From the NCBI RefSeq assembly GCF_027497355.1, contig NZ_CP114909.1, positions 1 through 64,000 on the forward strand: a DNA stretch of 64,000 nt. Direction: 5' to 3'. The notes beneath the pieces were generated by a model that was not told the DNA's origin, ran no database searches, and saw nothing but the letters and a program-made list of their open reading frames with translations. The position numbers and the translations under genes are program-made. The DNA is from Micromonospora sp. WMMA1947 (lineage in GTDB: Bacteria; Actinomycetota; Actinomycetes; Mycobacteriales; Micromonosporaceae). Of this stretch, positions 1-8,281 are shown one piece after another (within the stretch, counting starts at the first letter, position 1; every line of letters starts with the position of its first letter).

Positions 1-1
1 G

Positions 2-529
2 GTGAAGCGCAAGACCCAGTGGGCCATGGCGAACGCCGGCGGGATGATGAACTGGGAGCTGTCGCAGGACACCACCGGTTCGACCTCACTGGTCAGCGCG
101 ATCTACGACACCCTCACCGGCGGCGGCAACCCGCCGCCGTCCGGGCGTACCGGGCCGATCACCGGCATCGGCGGCGCCTGCGTGGACGTCGCGGCCGCGA
201 GCACCGCGAACGGCACCGCGATCCAGCTGTACGGCTGCAACGGCACCGCCGCGCAGAGCTGGACCGTCGCCGGTGACGGCACGCTGCGCGCTCTGGGCAA
301 GTGCCTGGACGTGACGAGCGCCGGCACCGCGAACGGCACCACGATCCAGCTCTGGGACTGCAACGGCACCGGGGCCCAGGTCTGGGCGGCCCAGAGCAAC
401 GGCACGCTGCGCAACCCGGCGTCGGGCCGCTGCCTGGACGCCACCGGCAACAGCTCCGCCAACGGCACCCGGCTGCAGATCTGGGACTGCTTCGGCGGCG
501 CGAACCAGGTCTGGCGGCTGCCGGCCTGA
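2..529 (+). CDS. GH18 chitinase C-terminus with ricin-type lectin domain (5' partial)
   Basis: Only the 3' part of the gene lies in the window; the reading frame is open to the left edge, so the true start is upstream. The first ~40 residues (AGGMMNWELSQDT, then LVSAIYDTL) match the last strand and helix of a glycoside hydrolase family 18 barrel. A Gly/Pro linker (GGGNPPPSG) follows, then a ricin B-type beta-trefoil (CBM13-like) with three QxW-type repeats ending AAQSW, GAQVW and ANQVW and paired Cys in each lobe. By family knowledge this is a secreted chitin-degrading enzyme with a carbohydrate-binding module. A strong hairpin follows the stop. The catalytic DxxDxDxE motif is outside the window, so activity cannot be judged here. 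Confidence 0.88.
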   Translation: MKRKTQWAMANAGGMMNWELSQDTTGSTSLVSAIYDTLTGGGNPPPSGRTGPITGIGGACVDVAAASTANGTAIQLYGCNGTAAQSWTVAGDGTLRALGKCLDVTSAGTANGTTIQLWDCNGTGAQVWAAQSNGTLRNPASGRCLDATGNSSANGTRLQIWDCFGGANQVWRLPA

Positions 530-535
530 GCGGGC

Positions 536-567
536 GTCCCCGCCGGGCGGCCCGGCCCGGCGGGGAC
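536..567. terminator. Bidirectional terminator between convergent genes
   Basis: Perfect 13-bp inverted repeat GTCCCCGCCGGGC (536-548) and its complement (555-567) with a 6-nt loop. It sits 7 bp after the chitinase stop and 5 bp beyond the end of the convergent DUF2804 gene. There is no T-tract, as is common in actinobacteria. Confidence 0.75.
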
Positions 568-572
568 CGGCC

Positions 573-1550
573 TCACCAGCGGTTGCGGGCCTCCTCGGCC
601 CAGCCGACCAGGCCGTCCAGATCCACGCGCTCGCCGTCGTCGGTCGCCGCCCAGCCGGTGAAGTGCCCGAAGCACTGGTGCGTCTCGCCGGCCAGCACGA
701 GCAGGTTGGTACGCGCCACCCGCTCGTGGAACGGGTGGAACGTCACGTCCACCCGGTCGCCGGTGATCCGCCACGGCCGCAGCCAGTCGGCGGTGTCGTA
801 CTCCCAGGTCAGATCGGCGCCGATCTTGTGCAGCCGCCCGTCGACGAAGACCGCGTTCTCGGTCGAGCCGGTGCCGTCGGTCCACTTGCCGCCGAGCTGG
901 ATCGACCGGCCCGGCCCGCTGCCGGCCGCCCAGTTCCACCGCACCGCGTACCGCCACTTGCCCCGGCCGTGGTCGAGCGCCGCGTACGACCCCTCCCCCA
1001 CCGGGTACGCCGTGCCGTCCACGGTGATCGTGCCGTGCACCGGCCGGCCGATGTCCTTGACCGTGTACTGGAACCGTCGGGTACTCCACGGCACCACCAC
1101 GCCGAGCGACTCGTGCCCCGCCGGCAGCGGCACGGTCAGGTCCACCTCGACGCCCGGCGCGGTCGCCCGCACGGTGCTGCCGTCCGGGCCCTGGTCCACC
1201 GCGACGGTCAGCTTCCCGCCCCGGGCCCGGACCGGACCGGCGCCGCTGACCGGCGGCAGCACGGTACCCCGGGCGAGCGGCACCACCGCCTCCGCAGTCG
1301 TCTCCCGGCCGGTGCTCCGGTCGAGCAGGTAGAGGCTCTGCACCCCGGCGTAGTCGAGCGACGACACGACCAGGCCGAGGATGTGCGTCGGTGTGACCAC
1401 ACCCCAGTGCTCCCACCGCTTGGCCCGGCCCCAGCCGCGCAGGTTCGCCCGGTGCAGCGGCCGGCGGCTCCAGCCGACCGCGTCCGGGTTCAGCCGCCCG
1501 TCCGGCCGGCACAGGTCGACCGGCTCGGTGATCTCCCGCTCATGCGTCAT
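573..1550 (-). CDS. DUF2804 domain-containing protein
   Basis: 325 residues. The N-terminus (VDLCRPDGRLNPDAVGWSRRPLH, then a short Arg-rich stretch and KRWEHW) is the signature opening of the DUF2804 family, conserved in actinobacteria and proteobacteria. The rest is predicted mostly beta, in line with a lipocalin-like or carotenoid 1,2-hydratase-like double domain. The family has no established biochemical function. No signal peptide or membrane segment is visible, so it is probably cytoplasmic. It ends against the chitinase terminator and starts 71 bp downstream of the cyclophilin stop on the same strand, with a hairpin between, so it probably has its own promoter. Confidence 0.85.
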   Translation of the reverse strand: MTHEREITEPVDLCRPDGRLNPDAVGWSRRPLHRANLRGWGRAKRWEHWGVVTPTHILGLVVSSLDYAGVQSLYLLDRSTGRETTAEAVVPLARGTVLPPVSGAGPVRARGGKLTVAVDQGPDGSTVRATAPGVEVDLTVPLPAGHESLGVVVPWSTRRFQYTVKDIGRPVHGTITVDGTAYPVGEGSYAALDHGRGKWRYAVRWNWAAGSGPGRSIQLGGKWTDGTGSTENAVFVDGRLHKIGADLTWEYDTADWLRPWRITGDRVDVTFHPFHERVARTNLLVLAGETHQCFGHFTGWAATDDGERVDLDGLVGWAEEARNRW

Positions 1551-1576
1551 CGCCGCAGGCTACCGGCGGCGACGCG

Positions 1577-1614
1577 GGCCCGGCGGGCGGCCTCGGCAGC
1601 CGTCCCGCCGGGCC
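1577..1614 (-). terminator. Terminator hairpin after cyclophilin gene
   Basis: Perfect 11-bp inverted repeat GGCCCGGCGGG (1577-1587) and CCCGCCGGGCC (1604-1614) with a 16-nt loop, 7 bp past the cyclophilin stop on the minus strand. Confidence 0.65.
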
Positions 1615-1620
1615 GTTACG

Positions 1621-2379
1621 TCAGCGGCCCTGCTTGGCGCGGCAGATCTCCACCGGCACCGCCGGGGCGCCGTCGACCGGCGCCGGATCCTCCGGGGTGG
1701 GCGCGATGCCGCCGGCCGAGATCCGGTCCAGCGTGGCCAGCCCGGCCGCGTCGACCTGGCCGAACACCGTGTAGTTGGGGCGCAGCGCCGAGTCGGCCTG
1801 GACCAGGAAGAACTGGCTGCCGTTGGTGTCCGGGCCGGCGTTGGCCATGGCCAGGGTGCCGCGCGCGTACAGGCGGCGTACACCGGTCGGGTCGGTCGGC
1901 GCGGGCGGCAGGTCGGTGGGCAGCTCGTCGCGGTACCGGTAACCAGGACCGCCCGAGCCGGTGCCGGACGGGTCGCCGCACTGCAGCACGGTCAGCGTCG
2001 GGTACGCGGTGAGCCGGTGGCAGGGCGTCCGGTCGTAGAAGCGCTTGCGGACCAGGTGCAGGAAGCTCTGCACGGTGCACGGCGCCTGCTCGCGGTCCAG
2101 CGTCAGCCCGATCGGCCCCTGGTTGGTGCGCAGCGTGACCCGCACGGTGCCCCGGTCCGGCGTACGGCGCGGGTCCGGCGGCAGCGACACCGGCCGGGCG
2201 GCCGGCTCGTCCGGCGTCGGCGTGTACGCGCACGGCCCCTTGGTGGGCGCGGGGTCGGCGGGCGGCGCCGCGGTCGCGGCGACACCGGCGGCGGCGACGA
2301 TCGTCGCGGCGGCCACGCTCACCCCGGCGAGGCGGGCCAGCAGGGGTAAGGCGGCGTGCGTTCGGGTTTCGCTCGACAC
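1621..2379 (-). CDS. Exported cyclophilin-type peptidyl-prolyl isomerase
   Basis: 252 residues, GTG start preceded by a clear GGAGG. Residues ~12-38 form a hydrophobic export/anchor segment ending in Ala-rich sequence, so the protein is likely extracytoplasmic. The remainder is a cyclophilin fold: TLRTNQGPIGLTLD near the start of the domain, FYDRTPCHRL and GTLAMANAGPDTNGSQFF, the latter being the conserved MANxGPxTNGSQFF active-site segment, then NYTVFGQV. The family catalyses cis-trans isomerisation of prolyl bonds during protein folding. The domain resembles the Mycobacterium PpiB-type with an N-terminal anchor. A Cys pair (APC...LQC) may form a disulfide outside the cell. Confidence 0.92.
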   Translation of the reverse strand: MSSETRTHAALPLLARLAGVSVAAATIVAAAGVAATAAPPADPAPTKGPCAYTPTPDEPAARPVSLPPDPRRTPDRGTVRVTLRTNQGPIGLTLDREQAPCTVQSFLHLVRKRFYDRTPCHRLTAYPTLTVLQCGDPSGTGSGGPGYRYRDELPTDLPPAPTDPTGVRRLYARGTLAMANAGPDTNGSQFFLVQADSALRPNYTVFGQVDAAGLATLDRISAGGIAPTPEDPAPVDGAPAVPVEICRAKQGR

Positions 2380-2597
2380 GGTGGTCCTCCCTGGACTCGT
2401 GGTACCAGAACGACCGGAGTCTATGGATCAGGTCATCCGATGTCGACGCGGGCGCTCGGCGGGTCGAAAGTCGGTTGCCGGCCCGCGCCGCTTCCGAGAA
2501 GGTGATCGGCATGACGTTCTGACGGATCGCACCCAGCCCGCAGGCCCCTCCTCGCCGCCTGCCGTTCCCGCTTCTCTTTCCGCAGAATCGAGCGTCT

Positions 2598-3746
2598 GTG
2601 TCCGCGTACCCCTCCGGGCGGGCCGTCGTGCCCGCCACCGTCTCCGTCTTCTCCTCCCCCGGCAGCTGGATCGAGTCCGCCGCGCTCGACCAGTGCCGTC
2701 AGGTCGCCGCCCTCGACGGCATGGCGCACGTCGCCGCCATGCCCGACCTGCACCCCGGCAAGGGCGCGCCGATCGGCGCCGCCATGTCCTCGACGGTGCT
2801 CTACCCGTTCCTCGTCGGCTCCGACATCGGATGCGGCATCGCGGTCTTCCCGATCGCGCTGCGCCGGGTCGTACCGGAACGGCTCGCCGCCCGGTTCCCC
2901 GACCTGGACCGGGCGCTCGACCCGGACGACGACGACCCGGCCTGGTCGGTGCTGGACGGCGAGATCCCGGCCGGTCACCTCGACGGGCTCGGCACCGTGG
3001 GGCGCGGCAACCACTTCGTCGAGCTGGCCCGCGTCGGGCCGATCCTCGCGGCGGAGCACGCCGCTCGGCTCGGGCTGGACGCCGGTGACCTGGTCCTCGT
3101 GGTGCACTCCGGCTCGCGTGGGCTGGGCGAGCGGATCCTGCGCGAGCACACCGAGGCGCATGGCGCCGGTCCCGCGCCCGACCCGGACGCCTACCTGGCC
3201 CGGCACGACGCGGCGGTGCGCTGGGGTTCGCTCAACCGTCGGCTGCTGGCCGCGCGGGTCGCGTACGCGCTCGGCGCCGAACCCACCGAACCGGTCGTCG
3301 ACCAGTGCCACAACCTGGTCGAGATCCGCGACGGGCACTACCTGCACCGCAAGGGCGCGGCGCCGGGCGACGGACGGGACGTGCTGATCGCCGGCACCCG
3401 TGGCACGCCCTCCTACCTGGTGGCCGCGCACGCCGGGCCGGACGCCGGCTACTCGGTGGCGCACGGCGCCGGGCGCAAGATGTCCCGCGCCGACGCGCTG
3501 CGCCGGGGCCGGGCCAAGCACACGGTCGAGGAACTGCGGCGTACGCCGGTCGGCTCGATCGTGGTGTGCGGCGACCGGCAGCTGCTGTTCGAGGAGGCGC
3601 CCACCGCGTACAAGCGCATCGAGCAGGTGATCGGCGACCTGGTGGCGCACGACCTCGCCACGCCGGTCACCACCACGGTTCCGCTTGTCACCTACAAGAC
3701 GCCGGACGCGGGTCGCCGCGACGAGCGCCGGAAGGGCCGCCGGTGA
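2598..3746 (+). CDS. RtcB2-type 3'-phosphate RNA ligase, release-factor-H-coupled
   Basis: 382 residues, GTG start. No obvious ribosome-binding site precedes it, so the start is the weakest part of the call. RtcB ligases join 2',3'-cyclic phosphate or 3'-phosphate RNA ends to 5'-OH ends with Mn2+ and GTP. The metal-binding and active-site residues are present: D76/C79 in SDIGCG, H139 in GNHF, H170 in HSGSRG, H238 in QCHNL, the LHRKGA segment at 249-254 and the guanylylated His in AHGAGRKMSR (H289). The shorter length than canonical RtcB (~408) and the LFEEAPTAYKRIEQVI tail fit the subfamily paired with PrfH. It overlaps prfH by 4 bp (GTGA), implying coupled translation. In E. coli strains carrying RtcB2-PrfH the pair is linked to repair of nuclease-damaged ribosomes; the same job here is inference. 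Confidence 0.9.
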   Translation: MSAYPSGRAVVPATVSVFSSPGSWIESAALDQCRQVAALDGMAHVAAMPDLHPGKGAPIGAAMSSTVLYPFLVGSDIGCGIAVFPIALRRVVPERLAARFPDLDRALDPDDDDPAWSVLDGEIPAGHLDGLGTVGRGNHFVELARVGPILAAEHAARLGLDAGDLVLVVHSGSRGLGERILREHTEAHGAGPAPDPDAYLARHDAAVRWGSLNRRLLAARVAYALGAEPTEPVVDQCHNLVEIRDGHYLHRKGAAPGDGRDVLIAGTRGTPSYLVAAHAGPDAGYSVAHGAGRKMSRADALRRGRAKHTVEELRRTPVGSIVVCGDRQLLFEEAPTAYKRIEQVIGDLVAHDLATPVTTTVPLVTYKTPDAGRRDERRKGRR

Positions 3747-4347
3747 CCGAGCTGCTGCTGTCCGCCGGGCGCGGACCCGCCGAGTGCGCGTGGGCGCTGG
3801 CCCGGCTGCTGTCCCGTCTGGAGGGCGAGGCGGCCCGGCGAGGTCTGCGTACCGAGCGGGTCGAGACGGTGACCGGCGACCGGGCCGGCACGTACCGGTC
3901 GGTGCTGGTCCGGATCAACGGCGCCGGGGCGGAGGCGTTCGCGGCCGGGTGGACCGGCACGCTCTGCTGGCAGGCGCCCAGCCCGTACCGGACGGGTCAC
4001 GGCCGGAAGAACTGGTACGTCACCGCGCGGACCTGCCGGACCGAGGTGGTGGTCACGCCGTTCCACGAGGCGGACGTGGAGTTCGTGCCCTGCCGCACGG
4101 GTGGGCCCGGCGGCCAACACCGCAACAAGGCGAGCACCGCCGTCCGGGCCACGCACCGCCCGTCCGGCCGGACCGTGGTGGTCGACACCGAACGGCACCT
4201 GCATCTCAACCGCCGTATCGCGGTCGAGCTGCTGCGGCAGCGGATCGCGCCGACGACGAGGCGGCCCGGCGCGCGGGCGTCGACGCCCGCTGGCGGATCC
4301 ACGACGACCTCGTGCGCGGCGACCCGGTACGGGTGGAGCGGCCGTAG
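3743..4347 (+). CDS. prfH: Peptide chain release factor H-like protein PrfH, apparent frameshift near the C-terminus
   Basis: The GTG start overlaps the rtcB stop. About 169 residues read in frame and carry the catalytic GGQ motif (C-R-T-G-G-P-G-G-Q-H-R-N-K, GGQ at 123-125) of class I release factors. The stop-codon recognition domain of RF1/RF2 is absent, as in PrfH. The usual tail, rich in charge and ending in a DLVRGDPVRVERP-like sequence, is not in this frame but appears in the next frame and stops at 4347. The switch lies near 4247-4252 (gcg-ccg-acg), where one missing base, for example a G, would restore a protein of ~201 residues. As read, the unshifted frame runs to 4435 with a low-complexity tail that intrudes into the next gene. 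This is a genuine mutation, a sequencing error or, less likely, recoding. PrfH releases peptides from ribosomes damaged at the decoding centre. Confidence 0.82.
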
Positions 4348-4381
4348 GGCAGGCCGGGCCGGGACCCGTGCCCGCCCTGCC

Positions 4382-4807
4382 TCAGGCGACGAAGACGCAG
4401 AACGGGTGACCGGCGGGGTCGGCGTACACCCGTAACGGCTCGTCCGGGTCGTCGGACCGGTCCCGCACCAGCCGCCCGCCGAGCGCGAGCACCCGCTCGT
4501 GCTGCCGTTCCAGCTCGGCCACCGACGGCACGGTCAGGTCGAGGTGCAGCTGCTGCGGCACCTCCCCTTCCGGCCAGGTCGCCTCCGGCAGCCGGTCGAC
4601 CTGCTGGAAGGCCAGTTGCGGCACGCCTTCCGCGGTCCTCAGCACCAGCCAGTCCCGGCCATGCTCGTCCGGTTCTCCGGCCGCCGGGGGCTCGTCACCG
4701 GACCGGTAGACCAGGCCGAGCAGCACGCGGTAGAACTCGGCCAGGGCGCGCGCGTCGGTGCAGTCCAGCACCACCTGGCACAGCCGCAGACCCGGTCCGT
4801 CGGTCAT
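4382..4807 (-). CDS. VOC-family (glyoxalase/bleomycin-resistance-like) protein
   Basis: 141 residues from an ATG with GGAGGTGGTGACG directly upstream. The frame stays open another 57 codons upstream, but that extension has no ribosome-binding site. The protein shows paired beta-alpha-beta-beta-beta modules: VVLDCTDARALAEFYRVLLGL near the start, LHLDLTVPSVAELERQHERVLALGG in the middle, and YADPAGHPFCVF at the end. These are the usual landmarks of actinobacterial VOC proteins of the Glyoxalase_6 type. His and Glu at family metal positions are partly kept. Substrate unknown; probably cytosolic. It is transcribed against prfH and would be overlapped only by the unshifted prfH frame. Confidence 0.85.
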   Translation of the reverse strand: MTDGPGLRLCQVVLDCTDARALAEFYRVLLGLVYRSGDEPPAAGEPDEHGRDWLVLRTAEGVPQLAFQQVDRLPEATWPEGEVPQQLHLDLTVPSVAELERQHERVLALGGRLVRDRSDDPDEPLRVYADPAGHPFCVFVA

Positions 4808-4935
4808 CGTCACCACCTCCGGCCTCCTCTTGCCCCGCCGGTCGCGGCCCAATCCGCGGTCCGTGACCGTCCCGGCTACCGTGGGCGCGGCGGACGGGCG
4901 GCCCGGCCCGCCGACGTACTGCGCGAGGAGGACGG

Positions 4936-5274
4936 ATGCGACGGAGAAGGACCGGTCCGGTGACGGCGCTGGCGACACTGACGCTCGCCCTCACCGCCTG
5001 CGGCGGGGACGCCGGGACCGATCCCGAGACCTACCTCCGCGACGCCATGAGCGAGGCCGTGTCCGTCAAGCAGGAGACCGGGCAGTTCCCCCGGGGCGTG
5101 AGCGACCTGTCGGTCGGGGACTACGACGGCATCGGCGTCGTCACGTTCGTCACCAACAACGACGCGTCGGCGCTCTGCGTGCAGCTGTCTGTGCCGGACG
5201 CCAAGCGCAGCGTGTACTCCGCCGACCCCGGGCAGGTCACCGAGGGCGCCTGTGACATGGACCGCGTCCGGTGA
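4936..5274 (+). CDS. Small lipoprotein
   Basis: 112 residues, ATG with GAGGAGGA (4925-4932). Arg-rich n-region, hydrophobic core and lipobox LTAC predict a lipoprotein anchored at Cys21 or so. The mature part, ~90 residues with two further Cys, belongs to no family I recognise. It overlaps the next gene by 4 bp (GTGA), so the two are probably co-translated and may work together at the membrane. Confidence 0.78.
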   Translation: MRRRRTGPVTALATLTLALTACGGDAGTDPETYLRDAMSEAVSVKQETGQFPRGVSDLSVGDYDGIGVVTFVTNNDASALCVQLSVPDAKRSVYSADPGQVTEGACDMDRVR

Positions 5275-5900
5275 GCCCGCTCGTGCAGCGCTTCCGCGCC
5301 GTGGTCGCCATGTGGATCTTCGTCGGCGGCGGTGGGTTCCTGCTGGCCGGGTTCCTCGGCCTCGCGTTGCTGACCCAGACGGGTCCGTTCGCGGCCGCGT
5401 CGACCTTCTCCGCCGCCGCCGAGTTCGCACCCGGCGCCGAGATCAAGGTGCGGGACACCGGCGTACGCCCCGGCAACATCCTCATCCTCGCGTCGCCGGC
5501 CGACGTGGACCCCGCCACCGTCCGGTGCACCGCGAAGAGCCGCGTCTACACCAGCGGCGAGCAGCGCAGCAGGGAGCTGACCGGGGCCCGGCCCGAGGGG
5601 ACAGCGTCGGTGATGACCGACCGCGGTGACCCGCGGTTGTTCACTCCGGTGCTGGCCACCGAGGGCATCACCTGGATGGAAACCGACTTCGTGAGCTGCA
5701 CCGGTGACGGCGTGGAGGCGTTCACCCTGACGTCGGCGAAGGGCCTGCAGAGCGACCGTTTCCGGCTCGGCGCCGGCCTGCTGCTCATGCTGCTCGCGCC
5801 GGTGTTCGCCGGGTTCGGCTGCCTCGCGCTGTACTTCACCCGGAAGTGGAACCGGGAGGCGGCGCTGCGCGGCGGCTCGACGAGCTGGCCCTACCGGTGA
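5271..5900 (+). CDS. Membrane protein with two transmembrane segments
   Basis: 209 residues. Transmembrane helices at ~11-36 and ~165-188 enclose an extracytoplasmic domain of ~125 residues with two Cys (VRCTAK and VSCTGD) that could form a disulfide. No recognisable family. Translation is coupled to the upstream lipoprotein gene, and its own stop overlaps the next start by 4 bp, so 4936-6757 reads as a single operon. Confidence 0.75.
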   Translation: MSPLVQRFRAVVAMWIFVGGGGFLLAGFLGLALLTQTGPFAAASTFSAAAEFAPGAEIKVRDTGVRPGNILILASPADVDPATVRCTAKSRVYTSGEQRSRELTGARPEGTASVMTDRGDPRLFTPVLATEGITWMETDFVSCTGDGVEAFTLTSAKGLQSDRFRLGAGLLLMLLAPVFAGFGCLALYFTRKWNREAALRGGSTSWPYR

Positions 5901-6757
5901 CCGGGATGCGCCTGCACGTGGGCTGTGCCATGTGGACGCACAAGTCCTGGTCCGGCCGCTTCCTGCCGCATCCGCTGCCCGCGCACGAGCGGCTGCGCGC
6001 GTACGCCGCGTGGTGCGACGCTGTGGAGGGCAACACCACGTTCTACGCCACCCCGGCCCGCCGGACGGTGGCGTCCTGGGCCGAGCAGACCGATCCGGGC
6101 TTCCGCTTCCTGCCGAAGCTGCCGAAGGTGGTCACGCACGAGCGCCGGCTCACCGGCGGCGAGGCGGAGCTGCGGGCGTTCCTGCACGCCATGGAGCCGC
6201 TCGGCCCCCGGGCGGACGCGCTCTGGATCCAGTTGCCCGGCTCGTTCGGCCCCGACGACGTGCCCGACCTCGACCGGTTCCTGCGCACGCTGCCCGCCAC
6301 CCACAGGTACGCCGTCGAGGTCCGCCACCCGGCCTTCTTCACCGAGGCCGGTGCGGTACGCGCGCTGGAGGCGACGCTGCACCGGGCCGGCGCCGAATGG
6401 ATCCCGTTCGACACCACAGCGTTCTTCCGGACGCCGCCGACCAGCGACGCGGAGCGGGAGGCGTGGACGCGCAAACCGCGCCTGCCGCTGCGTACCCGGG
6501 CGCTGACCGACCGGCCCGTCGTGCGCTACCTCGGCCGGGACGACCCGGCCCGCACCGTCGAGGGCTGGCAGCCGTGGCTCGACGTGGTCACCGGCTGGCT
6601 GCGGGAGGGCCGCTCGCCGACCGTGTTCGTGCACACGCCGGACAACGCGGACGCGCCCGAGCTGGCCCGCCGCTTCCACGACCAGGTCCGCGAGCGGGTG
6701 CCCGGGCTCGCGCCGCTGCCGGAACCGGAGCCGGTCGGCCCGGCCACGCTGTTCTGA
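5897..6757 (+). CDS. DUF72 (YecE-like) family protein
   Basis: 286 residues from the GTG that overlaps the preceding stop; an ATG at 5906 is equally possible. Landmarks of DUF72 TIM-barrel proteins are present: VGCAMWTHKSWSGRFLP at the start, EGNTTFYATPARRTVASWAE, FRFLPKLPKVVTHERRL, and VRYLGRD and FVHTPDNADAPELARRF near the end. The family is widespread and cytosolic but has no proven activity. The promoter-distal position behind two envelope genes is probably a matter of shared transcription. Confidence 0.88.
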   Translation: MTGMRLHVGCAMWTHKSWSGRFLPHPLPAHERLRAYAAWCDAVEGNTTFYATPARRTVASWAEQTDPGFRFLPKLPKVVTHERRLTGGEAELRAFLHAMEPLGPRADALWIQLPGSFGPDDVPDLDRFLRTLPATHRYAVEVRHPAFFTEAGAVRALEATLHRAGAEWIPFDTTAFFRTPPTSDAEREAWTRKPRLPLRTRALTDRPVVRYLGRDDPARTVEGWQPWLDVVTGWLREGRSPTVFVHTPDNADAPELARRFHDQVRERVPGLAPLPEPEPVGPATLF

Positions 6758-6846
6758 GCGCCGGATGGGATCGCCGACGCGGCCGGGCACACGCGCGCCC
6801 GGACGGACGGCCCGCGCAGCCCGGCCCCGCGGACCCGCGCCGGACC

Positions 6847-7641
6847 TCAGCCCGGCCGGCCGCCCTCGGGCGGGGGCAGGCGGTCGTCGTACACGCCGGA
6901 GGGGCCCGTGTACCGCTCGCCGCGCAGGAACGGCAGCGGGTTCGGGGTGCAGCCGTGCAGGCCGAGCGTCTGCTGCTGCATCACCGGCGCCGGACGCCCC
7001 CGCCCCGGGCAGCGCTCGTGCCCGTGACCCAGGCGATGGCCGACCTCGTGGTTGACCACGTAACGGCGGTACGCGGCGAGGTCGCTGCCGTACGCGGGCG
7101 CGCCGAGCACCCAGCGGGCCACGTTCACCACCACCCGGCCCCCGTTACGGCAGGACGTGTACCGGTCCAGGCCGTCCCCGCACAGGTCGTCGCGCGTACC
7201 GGGGGTCGCGAGATAGACGGTGAAGTCGGCGGGCTCACGGGCTCCGACGCGACGCAGGGCGATCCGCCCGTCGGTCGTCCAGCCACCCGGGCCGGCGAGG
7301 ATGCCGGTGACCTGCGCCCCAAAGTCGGCCGCCGGCAGACCCGTGATGTCGCGCTCCACCGCCACGCGGTAGCGCAGCAGCCGGCCCGTACCCCCTGTGA
7401 TGGCCGGCTCGGCGGCGGCGAACCGCCACCGGTTGCCACCCTCGGCGGGATAGCCGATCCGCGCCGGCCGGGGCCGGACGGGCGCCGCCGCCGACGCGGC
7501 CGGCGCGGCAGCGGACGGCCCGGCCGGCTCGGACAGCGCGACAGCGGGCTGGTCGGCCACCGCCGGTGTGCAGCCGGCCAGCGCCACCGCCAGCGCGATC
7601 ACCGCCGCGCCGCCGCGTGTCCGGTCCACGGTCCTGGTCAT
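6847..7641 (-). CDS. DUF3152 lipoprotein, metalloprotease-like
   Basis: 264 residues from an ATG preceded by GGGGAG; the frame is open upstream but has no better start. The signal peptide ends in a lipobox (ALAGC). The ~185-residue C-terminal domain has LRYRVAVERDITGLP, RRVGAREPADFTVYLA, CGxG and CRNGGRVVVNVARW, followed by a zinc-binding-type motif H-E-V-G-H-R-L-G-H-G-H-E-R-C. This matches DUF3152, an actinobacterial secreted family with a zincin-like HExxHxxGHxH site. By inference it is a membrane-anchored extracellular peptidase; substrate unknown. Confidence 0.88.
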   Translation of the reverse strand: MTRTVDRTRGGAAVIALAVALAGCTPAVADQPAVALSEPAGPSAAAPAASAAAPVRPRPARIGYPAEGGNRWRFAAAEPAITGGTGRLLRYRVAVERDITGLPAADFGAQVTGILAGPGGWTTDGRIALRRVGAREPADFTVYLATPGTRDDLCGDGLDRYTSCRNGGRVVVNVARWVLGAPAYGSDLAAYRRYVVNHEVGHRLGHGHERCPGRGRPAPVMQQQTLGLHGCTPNPLPFLRGERYTGPSGVYDDRLPPPEGGRPG

Positions 7642-7777
7642 CTCGTCTCCCCTCGGTGCCCGGTCGGGGGCACGGGGATGAGGACGGGTGATCCGTCGCG
7701 AAAGTTGGTCCGGCGGGGACTCAACCTTTTCCGCGTCCCGCACGTCCCTACCGGGGTGAGAGGTGCAGAGGACGGCC

Positions 7778-8281
7778 ATGGCCCGGGGTGACGCGGAGTT
7801 CGTCGAGTTCGCGCGGGCGTCCTCCGCGCGGCTGACGCACGCCGCGTTCCTCATGACCGGCAACCACCACCACGCCGAGGACGCCGCCCAGACCGCGCTC
7901 GTGCGCACGTACGCGTCCTGGTCCCGGATCCGCAACGGCGACCCGTACGGCTACGCCCGCTCGGTGCTGGTGAACCACCTCGTCGACACCTGGCGGCGGC
8001 CGATCCGCGAGTACCCGAGCGACGACCTGCCGGAGCGCCACGGCGGCGACATGGCCGAGGAGGTGGCGACGCGGCGGTGGCTGGTCACCGCGCTCGGCAC
8101 GCTCACCGCGCGCGAACGCGCCGTCGTCGTGCTACGGCACTACTTCGACCTACCGGAGGCTCAGGTGGCCCACGAACTCGACGTGTCGGTCGGCACCGTC
8201 AAGAGCACCTCGTCGCGGGCGCTGGAGAAGCTGCGTACCGCCGGTCTGTCCGCACCGCGACCGCAGGAGACGTGCCGGTGA
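7778..8281 (+). CDS. SigE-family ECF RNA polymerase sigma factor
   Basis: 167 residues from ATG 7778, with AGAGGA at 7767-7772; a GTG at 7763 would add five residues. Region 2 reads FVEFARASSARLTHAAFLMTGNHHHAEDAAQTALVR...YARSVLVNHLVDTWRR, and region 4 reads LTARERAVVVLRHYFDLPEAQVAHELDVSVGTVKSTSSRALEKLR. This is the SigE-type ECF group common in actinomycetes. The 4-bp overlap with the next gene, a Pro-rich membrane protein, is the usual arrangement for a sigma factor and its regulator. Confidence 0.9.
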   Translation: MARGDAEFVEFARASSARLTHAAFLMTGNHHHAEDAAQTALVRTYASWSRIRNGDPYGYARSVLVNHLVDTWRRPIREYPSDDLPERHGGDMAEEVATRRWLVTALGTLTARERAVVVLRHYFDLPEAQVAHELDVSVGTVKSTSSRALEKLRTAGLSAPRPQETCR

